A DNA stretch of 64,000 bases, from positions 28,653,036 through 28,717,035 of the forward strand of contig NC_092271.1 of assembly GCF_036320965.1 (NCBI RefSeq). Direction: 5' to 3'. The notes under the pieces were generated by a model, which saw nothing but the letters and a program-made list of their open reading frames with translations, ran no database searches and was not told where the DNA came from. This stretch comes from Panulirus ornatus. Taxonomy: Eukaryota > Arthropoda > Malacostraca > Decapoda > Palinuridae. The position numbers and the translations under genes are program-made. Shown here piece by piece: positions 11,073 to 26,000 of the stretch (the first letter of the stretch is position 1; each line of letters starts with the position of its first letter).

Positions 11073-14000
11073 ATATACTTTGTCGCTGTCTCCCGCGTTT
11101 GCGAGGTAGCGCAAGGAAACAGACGAAAGAAATGGCCCAACCCCCCCCCCATACACATGTACATACACACGTCCACACACGCAAATATACATACCTACAC
11201 AGCTTTCCATGGTTTACCCCAGACGCTTCACATGCCTTGATTCAATCCACTGACAGCACGTCAAACCCTGTATACCACATCGCTCCAATTCACTCTATTC
11301 CTTGCCCTCCTTTCACCCTCCTGCATGTTCAGGCCCCGATCACACAAAATCTTTTTCACTCCATCTTTCCACCTCCAATTTGGTCTCCCTCTTCTCCTCG
11401 TTCCCTCCACCTCCGACACATATATCCTCTTGGTCAATCTTTCCTCACTCATTCTCTCCATGTGCCCAAACCATTTCAAAACACCCTCTTCTGCTCTCTC
11501 AACCACGCTCTTTTTATTTCCACACATCTCTCTTACCCTTACGTTACTTACTCGATCAAACCACCTCACACCACACATTGTCCTCAAACATCTCATTTCC
11601 AGCACATCCATCCTCCTGCGCACAACTCTATCCATAGCCCACGCCTCGCAACCATACAACATTGTTGGAACCACTATTCCTTCAAACATACCCATTTTTG
11701 CTTTCCGAGATAATGTTCTCGACTTCCACACATTTTTCAAGGCTCCCAAAATTTTCGCCCCCTCCCCCACCCTATGATCCACTTCCGCTTCCATGGTTCC
11801 ATCCGCTGACAGATCCACTCCCAGATATCTAAAACACTTCACTTCCTCCAGTTTTTCTCCATTCAAACTCACCTCCCAATTGACTTGACCCTCAACCCTA
11901 CTGTACCTAATAACCTTGCTCTTATTCACATTTACTCTTAACTTTCTTCTTCCACACACTTTACCAAACTCAGTCACCAGCTTCTGCAGTTTCTCACATG
12001 AATCAGCCACCAGCGCTGTATCATCAGCGAACAACAACTGACTCACTTCCCAAGCTCTCTCATCCCCATTATGTCATCACAAAAATGTATACATTTCAAA
12101 AAATAATCTCAACATAATAAAAAATAGGATGCCACTGTCTTACCCAAACAAGAAACATAAAACATCTCACACTCAAAAATTAAAGCAAGAATACCATCAC
12201 ACATCATCACCTGCAATATTATAATCATCAGTATGTTCACTTCAAATGGACTCCAAACAAAACCAACCTGCTCTCCTCAATCATGTATGCCACCATTGTC
12301 TCAATCACCATCCTCATTTACACCTACTTGGTGCACTCACTAGACTTACACCTTGTAATTAGAACATCAATTTTTGTCCCCTTGCCTTTATAAAAGGGCA
12401 CTGCTCATGCATTCTGCCAGTCCTCAGGCACCTTAATTTGAGCCATAAATATTTCAAAAGCAACAATACCACCCACTTTCTTGAGAAACTCAACTGCAAT
12501 CCCATTCTCCACCTCTTCCTCCCAAGTCCCCTCACATCCTATATCATTCTGAATAATTTGCAATTCACAATGAGAAAAGGGTGGGTCATAGAAAGACTTT
12601 GAAGGCTGGCAGAAAAAATAAAAGGCAAGGTACATGTGGGGAGATGTTAAAGCCAGCTCACTTGCTTTGGTTCAGAGAAACGGTAAGACCAACAATCCTG
12701 AAATGGTGAAAGTTAGTTCTGAGCTATCTGCCTATCTATATTTCTGATGCCTTCTCCCTCCTGAAACTCCCTCAAGGAGCTGGCCGCATCAATTAGGTCT
12801 CCATAACAAGCGAACTCCAGTACTGCTTCTTAGCCTTAGTGCCTCACCCTTAACAGGCCACTGGCAGAGGGTAATTCTAGCACATACAGGGACTCGTACC
12901 TATTAATTCTGAGCACCACTATCTTTCTATCTATCTATCTACATCTCTGACACCTGTTCCTTTGGGAACTCCCTCAAGGGGCTGGCCATGGCAAAAGAGT
13001 CTCCATAACAGATGAACTCCAGTGCCACTTCTTAGCCTTTAGTGTCTCACCTTTAACAGGTCTCTGACAGAGGGCAACTTTAGCAGTTTACAGAGGCATC
13101 ATTTTAAGATTTCTAAGTCAAGAAGGTAATACTTTCCAAGAAAGCTACTCGCTAACTCCTATTACAAACCTGCAAGTGCTAATTCTACCTGAGTTTGTAA
13201 TAAAGTACTTACTGAATATATTTTGCAACTTACCACTATCTGAAAGTTCCCAGTACTCAACTTTAAACTGTAGGGTGTAAGGAATCTCCTTTCCATATGC
13301 ATCTAAAAATTTTTCTCTCACTGTCATGACTGCAATATCTTGGGGATTCTGGTCTGTAACCACCTGCAGAAAGATGTTTCACACATGAGCTATAATAAAA
13401 AGTTTTACAATTCAACTTAAATGCACTTTCCCCTTTTGATTGAAATTATTAATGCTATCGACTAATGATAATTTAGCTGTATAAATGAAAAAAAAGAGGG
13501 TGACACCAAAAAATGAGCTCCATGTGCAAAATTCTCATTACTGATCACAAAGATGAGCTGTGGACATCATGAGCTTGAAACTTTCATCAAGTTTTAAATT
13601 TTTGGAGTGAGGGTAAAATGGAATATCTTACAAAACTATTCCTTTATCTATTCTATGATGCTTGACTACCATTTTCCACTTTAGCGAGGCAGCACCAAAA
13701 AACAGATGAAGAAACACCCATACACATATACAAAGAAAGGGGCTAAGTGAAGATTTTCCCTCATTGGCTCAGTCCTCTGTTCTCAATGCTACCTTGCTAA
13801 CATGAGAAATGGCGAATATGTATGAAAAAATATATGTATTATTATTATCATTATTATGATGATATAGCATATGTAATCGGTTTCCCACTTAGCGAGTTAG
13901 CACCAGGAAACAGATGAAGAATGGCCCATCCACTCATGTACACATTTATACAAACACCCATATATGCACATATACATGAATATACATACACATACACAAG

Positions 14001-17000
14001 CATCTACATATATACACATTTACATATTCATACTTGCTTGCTTTCATCCATTCCTGTTGCTACCCTGCCCAACAGGAAACAGCATCACCATCCCCAAGTT
14101 CAGCGAGGTAGCATCAGGATAGACAAAAAAGGTCACATTCGTTCACACTCAGTCACTAGCTGTAACATGTAATGCACTGAAACCAAAGCTCCCTATCCAC
14201 ATCCAAGCCCCACAGACCTTTCCATGGTTTACCCCAGATGCTTCACATGCCCTGGTTCAGTCCACTGACAGCAATTCGACCCTGATATACCACTTCATTC
14301 CAATTAACTCTATCCACTGTATGGCTCTCCTGTATGTTCAGGCCCCAATTGCTCAAAATCTTTTTCACTCCATCCTCCCACCTCCAATTTGGTCTCCTGT
14401 TTCTCCTTGTTCCCTCCACCTCTGACACATATATCACCTATGTCAATCTTTCCTCACTCATTCTCTCCATGTGTCCAGACCATTTCAATACATCCTCTTC
14501 TGCTCTCTCAACCACATTCTTTTTATTTCCACACATCTCTCTTACCCTTTCATTACTTACTTGATCAAACCACCTCAAAACACATACTGTCCTCAAACAT
14601 GTCATTTCCAACACATCCACTCTCCTCTGCACATCCCTATCTATGGCCCATGCCTTACAACCATATAACATTGTTGGAACCACTATTCCTTCAAATATAC
14701 CCATTTTTGCTCCCAGAACCTTCGCCCCCTTCCCCACCCTGTGACTCACTTCCACTGCCATGGTTCCATCCACTCCTAAATTCACTCCCAGATATCTAAA
14801 ACACTTCACTTCTCCCAGTTTTTCTCCATTCAAACTCAGCTCCCAATTTATTTGTCCTTCAACCCTACTGAACCTAATAATCTTGCTCTTATTCACATTT
14901 ACTCTCAGCTTTCTTCTTTCACACACTTTACCAAACTCAGCCACCAGCACTGTATCATCAGTGAACAACTACTGACTCACTTCCCAAGCCCTCTCATCTA
15001 CAAAAGACTTGCCCCTCTCTCCAAAACTCTTGCATTCACCTCCCTAACAATCCCATCCATAAACAAATTTAACAACCTTGGAAACATCATACACACCTGT
15101 TGCAAACCAATATTCACTGGGAACCAATCACTTTCCTCTCTTCCTACTCATACACATGCCTTACATCCTTGATAAAAACTTTTCACTGCTTCTAGCAACT
15201 TACCTCCCACACCATATACTCTTAAGACCTTCCACAAAGCATCTCCATCAACTCTATCATATGTCTTCTCCAGATCCATAAATGCTACATACAAATCCAT
15301 CCGCTTTTCACAGTATTTCTCACATACATTCTCACACACATCCTCTACCACTTCTGAAACCACACTGCTCTTCCCCAATCTGATGTTCTGTACATGCCTT
15401 TACCCTCTCAATCAATACCCTTCCATATAATTTCCCAGGAATATTCAACAAACTTATACCTCTGTAGTTTGAACACTCACCTTCATCCCCTTTGCCTTTG
15501 TACAATGGCACTATGCATGAATTCCACCAATCCTCAGGCACTTCACCATGAACCATACATACAATGAATATCCTCACCAACCAGCCAACAACACAGTCAC
15601 CCTCTTTTTTAATAAACTCCACTGCAATACCATCCAAACCAGCTGCCTTGCTGGCTTTCATCTTCTGCAAAGCTTTCACTTCCTCTTCTCTGTTTACCAA
15701 ATCATTCTCCCTGACCCTCTCACTTCGCACACCACCTCGACCAAAACATCCTATATCTGCCACTCTATCATCTAACACATTCAACAAACCTTCAAAATAC
15801 TCACTCCATCTCCTTCTCACTTCACCACTACTTGTTATTACCTCCCCGTTAGCCCCCTTCACCGATGTTCCCATTTGTTCTCTTATCTTATGCACTTTAT
15901 TTACCTCCTTCCAAAACATCTTTTTATTCTCCCTAAAATCTAATGATACTCTCTCACCCCAACTCTCACTTGCCCTCTTTTTCACCTCATGCACCTTTCT
16001 CTTGACCTCTTGCTTCCTTCTTTTATACATCTCCCAGTCATTTGCACTATTTCCCTGCAAAAATCATCCAAATGCCTCTCTCTCTTCTCTTTCACTAACA
16101 ATCTTATTTCTTCATCCCACCACTCACGACCCTTTCTAATCTGCCCAACTCCCACGCTTCACATGCCACAGGCATCTTTTGCACAAGCCATCACTGCTTC
16201 CCTAAATACATCCCATTCCTTCCCCACTCCCCTTACATCATTTACTCTCACCTTTTTCCATTCTGCACTCAATCTCTCCTGGTACGTCCTCACAAGTCTC
16301 CTTTCCAAGCTCACTTACTCTCACCACTCTCTTCACACCAACATTCTTCTCTTCTGAAAACCTCTACATATCTTTACCTTCGCCTCCAAAAGATAATGAT
16401 CAGACATCCCTCCAGTTGCCCCTCTCAGCACATTATTATCCAAAAGTCTCTCTTTAACGTGCCTATCAATTAACATGTAATCCAACATTGCTCTCTGGCC
16501 ATCTCTCCTACTTACATACGTATACTTATGTGTATCTCTTTTTAAACCAGGTATTCCCAATCACCAGTCCTTTTTCAGCACACAAATCTACAAGCTCTTC
16601 ACCATTTCCATTTACAACACTGAACACCCCATGTACACCAATTATACCCTCAACTGCCACATTACTCACCTTTGCATTCAAATCACCCATCACTATAACC
16701 CAGTCTCGTGCATCAAAGCTGCTGACACACTCACTCAGCTGCTCCCAAAACACTTGCCTCTCATGATCTTTCTTCTCATGCCCAGGTGCATATGCACCAA
16801 TAATCACCCATCTCTCTCCATCCACTTTCAGTTTTACCCATATCAATCTAGAGTTTACTTTCTTACACTCTTATCACATACTCCCACAACTCCTGCTTCA
16901 GAAGTAGTGCTACTCCTTCCTTTGCTCTTGTCCTCTCACCTACCCCTGACTTTACTCCCAAGACATTCCCAACCTACTCTTCCCCTCTACCCTCGAGCTT

Positions 17001-20000
17001 CGTTTCACTCAGAGCAAAAACATCCAGGTTCCTTTCCTCAAACATACTACCTATCTCTCCTTTTTTCTCATCTTGGTTACATCCACACACATTTAGACAC
17101 CCCAATCTGAGCCTTTGAGGAGGATGAGCACTCCCCACATGACTCCTTCTTGCTTCCCCTTTTAGAAAGTTAAAATACAAGGAGGGGAGGGTTTCTAGCC
17201 CCCCCACTCCCGTCCCCTTTAGCCGCCTTCTACGACACCCATACGCCCATACATGCACAAATACATACATATACATATCAACATATACATACACATACAC
17301 AGACATACATATATACAATGTTCATATTCATGCTTGCTAGCCTTCATCCATTCCTCGAGCTACCCAGCCCCAGAAGAAATAGCATTGCCCCCCCTGCATC
17401 ACCAAGGTAGCATCAGAAAAAAGACAAAGAAAGGTCACATCTGCTCACATCCATACATGAGCTGTCAGTGTAATGCACTGAAATCACAGCTCCCTAACCA
17501 AATCCAGGCCCCACAGACCTTCCCATGGTTTACCCCAGATGCTTCACATGCCCTGGTTCAGTCCACTGATGGCATGGTGACAACAGTATACCAAGCTGTT
17601 CCAATTGCCTCTTATTCCATGCATGCCTTTCACTTTCCTGCATGTTCAAGCCCTGACCACTCAATATCTTTTTCCCTCCATCCTTCCACCTCCAATTTGG
17701 TCTCCTGGATCTCTTTATTCTTTTTCATTTCCCAACCTTCTCAAAGCCTTTAACATGAATATAACTTTTAGCAATACCAGTATGCTTCTTCGACCTTAGT
17801 GGCAGAGGGCAACTCTGGCACAGTGTTAGCAGAGGCTTCTACCTAACATTCCTACCGACTACATATACCTAATGCTCCTGCTCCTTAATATTCCTACCCA
17901 CTATTTCTACCTAATGCTCCTCCCTAAATGTTTCTACCTAATACTCCTATCTGTTGCTCCAATCGTTATGCCAAAAGGCAGGGTTAGTGCACAGTGCTCA
18001 CCACAAGAAAATCTAGAGTCACGAAGAATGAGCTATGTGTTGTCTAGCATTACATATGACAAGGAAAGATTGTATGTTTGTGGGCAGAATGCTAGTTGGA
18101 GGAGTGCAACTTGACAACCATTGAAGTGCTGGCTCACTAGGCAGCTATCACTAACCCTCCAGATACCCAGGCAAGTATCTCTTATGCCCACACAACTTCA
18201 GGCTCTCTCCTCCTTAGAGGGGGTACAAGAAAACCATCTTAAAGTGTAAATGGAAGAAATAAAGCACCCAGAAGTGCTACTCCTATGCAGGAAGGTGTGA
18301 GGAGTGCATGGTATAGAATGAATTCGAATTACTTGGTATATAGGAGGCTTCATGCTGTTAGTGGGCTGAACCAGGACATATGAAGGTGTCATAGTAAACC
18401 AAGAAAGGTCTGTGGGGCTCTAGTTTCAGTATAATTGGACCCTCTGAAAACAATGCACTAGAGTTCCCCTCTACTAGTGGTATGTTATGGGTGTTGAAGC
18501 ATTAAAGGCTAAGAAGCAGCAATGGAGTTCACTATCTGTGGAGACTTTGCCATGGCCACCCCCTTGAGGTAGTTCCTAGAGGGAACAGGCATCAGATAGA
18601 TAGATAGAAGAAAATACAGTTTCTGATAATAAGCTTCAAATTTATATATTTTTTTCATACTTGTTTGCTGTATCAATGTTTCCGTTTGCTTCCATCTGCT
18701 TCTACATACCTGAGAACTGAAGATCCATGGACTACTGTAGGCACTGGAAACAAGAAAATCTCTAAAGTCATCAACTCCAAACCCATCCAGTGCAGAGATC
18801 ATGAAAACTTCTTTAAATTTTGGCCAAGACTTCTGATCTTTTACAAATGCACCAACTTGATGTTCTGTCAGGTGTACTCTGCCCTCTAGGATGTCTTTTT
18901 CAACAAAACTGTTGATGTCTGATGAAGAACTGAAAAGGTGATTTCCAGATAGTGAACCACTGTCATCTAGCTTATTTTTCATGTTTTCTAACTTATCCTT
19001 ATCACTCTTTACAATAGGGATATCATTTCTACACAAAATGCTAGAATCATCAGTTTGGTGATGCCTTGAAGTCAACGAACAGGTCTCAAATGAAAGGGCT
19101 TCCTTTATCAACTTTTCTTTGTTTATCACACTTGGTTTTACTATAACATTATGTGACTTCTGTCCTCCTACAGTGCCACCTGTTAGTAGGCGTGTCATAT
19201 CCAGTAGATTCTGCTTACACTTCGTTCTATCTGTCTGTAAAAAGTAAAAACCTATTATAAACTACGTTACTCTCATATTGTAGAAGTGAATTATCATAAA
19301 GGGTCAACTATCTTTTTTATCCCATACAATATACATTATCACAAGAATCCACAAGAGAAGACATGAAGGATGAAGGGAAGGAGAGATGAGCTAACTAACT
19401 GATTGCTCCCCTAACTAACTGAATGCTTCCTTCAGACATGCCTTTCTCTCTCTCAGACCTTTGCATTCAACTCCCTCACCACCCCATCCATAAACAAATC
19501 AAACAGCTTTGGTGACACCAAACACTACTGCAGACCCACTTTTGCCTAAAACCACTCATTCTCTTCTCTTCCTACTCATACATATGCCTTACCCTTTTGA
19601 TAAGATCTCCTCACTGTTTCAAGTAACTTTACTCCTACACCATAAGTATATAAACCCTATCATACTTTATCCAGGTCCATAAATGCCACATACATACCCT
19701 CTTGTGATAATACTAAATTTATGTAATTACTGATTTATGTCATCACTTTTGAGGGAAATTTCATCATTCTAATATACGTCATACTATGCTGAGCTTAATG
19801 TGGAAATGTATAGTCTTGCTATGATGGTGGTTGCTATCTTAGAAGTGAACATTACTTTAGATATGTACAATTCATAATCTCATCTTTAAAATGTAACCTA
19901 TATTTGTGATAATAATTATTTTTCATATTCCATTTCAACATTTTTGTGGGTGTTATTCTCATCCTGAGGTTCCAACTAATCTTTCAGCTGATTGTTTCAT

Positions 20001-23000
20001 GAAGAGTTTACTTTGGCAATGACGGCAACCATTATGATGGTGGTCACAATGTCAGAAGCAAACATTACTTTAGTAATGTACAGAAGTGGTTATTACTTAA
20101 TAAGGTATAGTTATGTTTCCTTCCTTTAGAGGGAAACACAGTTTTCTGTATTTTTTTCCTTTCAATTTTTCCAATCAACACTTTTTGCTTGACAAATAAG
20201 GATCAGGTCAAATGCATCTTCATCTAATACTGTACAGTAAAATCTGGGAATAATGAGGGTGCAGTGATGACAGCCTCTGACCTAACTTGCAAGAACTGGG
20301 TCAAAGACCAGTATTGTCAAGGGTGATGATACGGGTGAAATTGACTTTTAACCAGTAATGTCAACGGGGTACTGAAGACAGCATTTAACCTCACCCATGA
20401 GTGTGCAGTGAAGACAGGGAAAGTATATAGCATAAAAGATAAGGGCCTCGTTAAGACTGCCAATGACTTGACTGATAGAGGTGTAGGGAACATAAGGGTG
20501 TAGTAAACAGAAAGTTAATGAAAATTAAGATGTAATGAAGATCAGGGTGTAGTGGAGATAGCCACTGACCTGATTCATATGTCTGTAGAGAAGATAAGGG
20601 TGAAAAGATGGGTGTGTGGTAAAGATGGCCAAAGACTTAACCCATGAAGATTTAATAAAGGTGAAAATGTACTGAACATGGCCTTCCATGTTAATTTAGG
20701 CTTATCAAAAGTGTAAACATAGGTTTAATGATTTTTCCCTCCCTCCCCAGTGATCATGACAGTGAATGATTGCATACTGTTATTTCTAGTTTGCAATTTT
20801 GTCTTTAAAACACCTAATTTTTGTGAAAACATTGTACTAATTTTCTACATTTCCTTTTATGGGTGATTTTATTGCTTTATTATCATAGTTCCTAGTTTTT
20901 CCTTAATGTTTCACAGTGTGCTTACTATGCAATACTTAGCATCATGACAATAGTGGTCACAATTTCTGAAGCAAATGTCACTTCAGTAATTTTCATAACA
21001 TGAAAAAAGGGAAAGAACATCCTTCCAGGCTTTTATTTACTTTTCAGGAATAAACATATGAACACAATCAATCTAATTCACACGACTTATTACTTGCAGA
21101 CATTCCATTTCCAGCACATCTATCCTCTTCCTATCTTTTATATCAAAGGTCAAAATTCACATACATACAACACTACTAGGACTATCATATCTGAAAAATA
21201 TTTTGAGCAGAGTGAGAGCGACAGTGTGCATTACCCAGTGGTCTCACTCCAGTCTTGGCCCGGTCATCAGTGAGTTGGAAGGCTGTCTCTCCATCCTTCC
21301 CTACAAGCCCCAAGAAACCAACTATGTGGGATTATGAAAAAATTTGCTCTCATCATCAATCAGATGAGGATAATGTGAAATTCCCCCTAAATTTTCCTCT
21401 CCTCCAACAGTGGATGGAGTCAGCCAAGTTCTCCCATTCCCATTTTGTTTGTTCGTCTCTTCTTCCTCTTTATCCAGGGCTATGGTGATCATAGCAAACT
21501 CAGACGAAGAAAAATCCATCTTCTCCCACTGCCAGTTGCAGTGACAAGAGTAGACTGGGATGAGCGTTGCTGAGTGTGATCGTACTGTGAGTGAAGTGGT
21601 AAGTGTGCATTACCCATGACTGTGAGTGGATCGAGAATGTCCCATGATTGGAGATATAATGTGCATCAGGCCTGAAAGATCCAATGAAGAAAAGCAGCCA
21701 AACTTGATGGACAAGTGACAGAATGTGTGCAGAACACTCAGTGGTGCTGTCCAACCCACCCACATTCACATGCATATACATAAAATGCCCACACATGCAC
21801 ATATACGTACCTATACATTTCAATGTATACATACATAAACATACAATGACATATACATATATGCATAAGTACATATTAATACTTGCTGCCTTCATCCATT
21901 CCCATCGCCATCCCACCACACATGAAACAGCACCCCCTACCCCCATGCATGCGCGAGGTAGCACTAGGAAAAGACAACAAAGGCCAAAATCATTCACACT
22001 CCATTTCTAGCTATCATGTGTATAATAATAAAAAATAATAATATATATAATCTATACTTATTCATCTATTATACTTAATCGCTGTTTCCAGCTTGAGAGA
22101 GGTAGTGCCTGGAAACAGACAAAGAATGGCTCATCCACTCAAATACACACACACACACACACATACACACACATATATTTATTTATCTATTTTGCTTTGT
22201 CGCTGTCTCCCGCGTTTGCGAGGTAGCGCAAGGAAACAGACGAAAGAAATGGCCCAACCCACGCCCATACACATGTATATACATACACGTCCACACACAC
22301 AAATATACATACCCATACATCTCAATGTACACATATATATACACACACAGACACATACATATATACACATGCACACAATTCACACTGTCTGCCTTTATTC
22401 ATTCCCATCGCCACCTCGCCACACATGGAATAACATCCCCCTCCCTCCTCATGTGTGCGAGGCAGCGCTAGGAAAAGACAACAAAGGCCCATTTTGTTCA
22501 CACTGAGTCTCTAGCTGTCATGCAATAATGCCCGAAACCACAGCTCCCTTTCCACATCCAGGCCCCACAGAACTTTCCATGGTTTACCCCAGACGCTTCA
22601 CATGCCCTGATTCAATCCATTGACAGCACATCGACCCCAGTATACCACATCGATCCAATTCACTCTATTCCTTGCCCACCTTTCACCCTCCTGCATGTTC
22701 AGGCCCTGACCACTCAAAATCTTTTTCACTCCATCTTTCCACCTCCAATTTGGTCTCCCACTTCTCCTCGTTCCCTCTACCTCCGACACATATATCCTCT
22801 TGGTCAATCTTTCCTCACTCATTCTCTCCATGTGCCCAAGCCATTTCAAAACACCCTCTTCTGCTCTCTCAACCATGCTCTTTTTATTTCCACACATCTC
22901 TCTTACCCTATTGTCCTCAAACATCTCATTTCCAGCACATCCACCCTCCTGCGCACTACTCTATCCATAGCCCATGCCTCGCAACCATACAACATTGTTG

Positions 23001-26000
23001 GAACCACTATTCCTTCAAACATACCCATTTTTGCTTTCCGAGATAATGTTCTCGATTTTCACACATTCTTCAAGGCTCCCAGGATTTTCGCCCCCTCCCC
23101 CACCCTATGATTCACTTCCACTTCCATGGTTCCATCCGCTGCCAGATCCACTCCCAGATATCTAAAACACTTTACTTCTTCCACTTTTTCTCCATTCAAA
23201 CTTACCTCCCAATTGACTTGACCCTCAACCCTACTGTACCTAATAACCTTGCTCTTATTCACATTTACTCTTAACTTTCTTCTTTCACTCACTTTACCAA
23301 ACTCAGTCACCAGCTCCTGCAGTTTCTCACATGAATCAGCCACCAGTGCTGTATCATCAGCGAACAACAACTGACTCACTTCCCAAGCTCTCTCATCCCC
23401 AACAGACTTCATACTTGCCCCTCTTTCCAAAACTCTTGCATTCACCTCCCTAACAACCCCATCCATAAACAAATTAAACAACCATGGAGACATCACACAC
23501 CCCTGCCGCAAACCTACATTCACTGAGAACCAATCACTTTCCTCTCTTCCTACATGTACACATGCCTTACATCCTCGATAAAAGCTTTTCACTGCTTCCC
23601 ACCATATATTCTTAGTACCTTCCACAGAGCATCTCTATCAACTCTATATCATATGCCTTCTCCAGATCCATACATGCTACATACAAATCCATTTGCTTTT
23701 CTAAGTATTTCTCACATACATTCTTCAAAGCAAACACCTGATCCACACATCCTCTACCACATAAAAGCCCATACACACACATATAAATACATATACATAC
23801 ACAGATACATACATATATACACATGTACACATTCATACTTACTTGCCTTCATCCATTCCTGTCACTACACCTCCACACAGGAAATAGCGTCGCTAACTCC
23901 CCACTTCAGCTAGGTATATATATATCATCCCTGGGGATAGGGGAGAAAGAATACTTCTCATGCATTCCCTGCGTGTCCTAGAAGGCGACTAAAACGGGTG
24001 AGAGCAGGGGGTTGAAAGTCTTTCCTTCTAGTTTTTAATTTCCCAAAAGAAGGAACAGAGAAGGGAGCTAAGTGAGGATTTTCCCCAAAAGAGTCTGTTC
24101 TCTGTTCCTGACGCTACCTTGCTCAGGCAGAAAATGGCTAAATTATATATAAAAAAAATATTCACTTTTTTATATTTATCATACTTAGTCGCTGTCTCCC
24201 GCATTAGCGAGGTAGTGCAGGGAAACAGACAAAAGAATGGTCTGACCCACCCACATACACATGTATATACATAAACACTCACACGTACACATATACATAC
24301 CTATAAATTTCAACACATATATTCACAGACATTTTCATATATACACATGTACATATTCATACTTGCTGCCTTCATCCATTTTCATCGCCATGCTACCACA
24401 TCTGAAGTATTCTCTCCCCCCTATCCCCAGGAATAAAATATATTTATATTTATACTCATATTTATATTCATGTGAGAACAAGATGAATAAGGAACATTAC
24501 CTTGTTAAGCACCAGCACACTGGGAATGGTTGCATACAGAACCAAGAGTCGAAGAACTTGGGGGTGCAAAGAGTGACGTGTAAAATGATTAGATGCATCA
24601 TGGACCACTGCCATCAAATCAGCTTCTTGCAGTGACATCTCTGCTTCTGTCAGCAGTGAGCGTTTTAACCTATGTCTAGAAATATTTTTTCAAATGAGTA
24701 GTATACAAGAGTGAAAGGCATCTATCATTTACATACCATACCACATGATGTAGTTAATACTGACCAACACAGTCCAAAATTAAGTGGGTTGAGTTACAGG
24801 GAAAGCGTAGAAACCTGATAATAGCCCACCAGAATGATGATGTAGACAGAGAACAGTTCTTCAAAAGATGTAGGGGAAACAAGTTTTTCAAAATATGTTG
24901 GGGAGACAGGACAACCATTGGACAACACATGAAATTAAGCAAAACAAATTTCTAAAAAAGATGAGGAAACACTATTATAGTGTAGGAATGGTGGATGAAT
25001 GTAATAAAATCACTATAGATACAGGTAATGCAGACAGCATACAGAAACTAAAGAAGTTGTATGACAAAGAATGTTCAAAGAAGGGGCCCCACAAGAGTAC
25101 AACTCCCAACTAGTATAATACAAATAGGTAATTACACAATAATTTAAGTACCTACAATGAAATTTTGCCTGAGACAGGGTTAGTCCTAAACACTGCATTA
25201 AGTGCTTGGACAACACTGCTGTTGTCTTCCGCTATAATGGTTAATCTTCTGTTGACCTAGTGCTAACAAGCTAGATGTTGTATTTCCTTTTGAAGATGGC
25301 TATGCTTCTTATCTTACAGGATAAAACAATTAATAGCTGTTCTATTTTCTTGCAGGACACTTATATCTTTATCATTGGTGACTTTTCAATATATTTTCAT
25401 TATATTTGTATGTGTTTTTTCTTTGTTTTCCCTTTCGTAGCTTTTATTAGAGAAAAAAATTCAGTCCTATGAGCTGCCACACATATATCATAATTCATCT
25501 TTCTCTTCTTTTTAGGCTGTAAAATTGCATTTGCTTTAATACTTCATGTGTTCCATTTCTTCACTTCTACTTGTAGTGTTTCTGAATTCTTTCTAACTTG
25601 CTATTTCAACTTATATAGTTGAATACTATAGTTGGCCCTATAACTCAACTTTGCTACTTATACTGCGAAAATTTTCATCACCAGGATTCAGACTCATGTA
25701 CTTAAAGTTCTCATTATCATATTACTCTTTACTTAGCTTGATAGTACAATTTTATCAATGAATTTCATGAATTTAAGTTTTTTGTTTATAATGACATATC
25801 TCCTACACTTGTTTTACTTTCCTTCTCTATTGGTCCTTTGTAGTGCACCACTGTTATATTGTTAACTGTTCCATAGCTTTTATTCAAACTTTTCACATCA
25901 AAATTCATTCAAGGTCCCTAACCAGTTAAGCATTATATAAAGGTCTCTTGCATCCTTCTGACTTCTGATATTATGATCTTATTTACACTGGTGTCAAATG

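Noticed and set aside
11041..12069. Target-site duplications for the other poly(A)-tailed RTE copies (11041, 43271, 48359, 62111)
   Set aside because: Only 5-bp AT-rich matches or none could be found by eye, which is not above chance.
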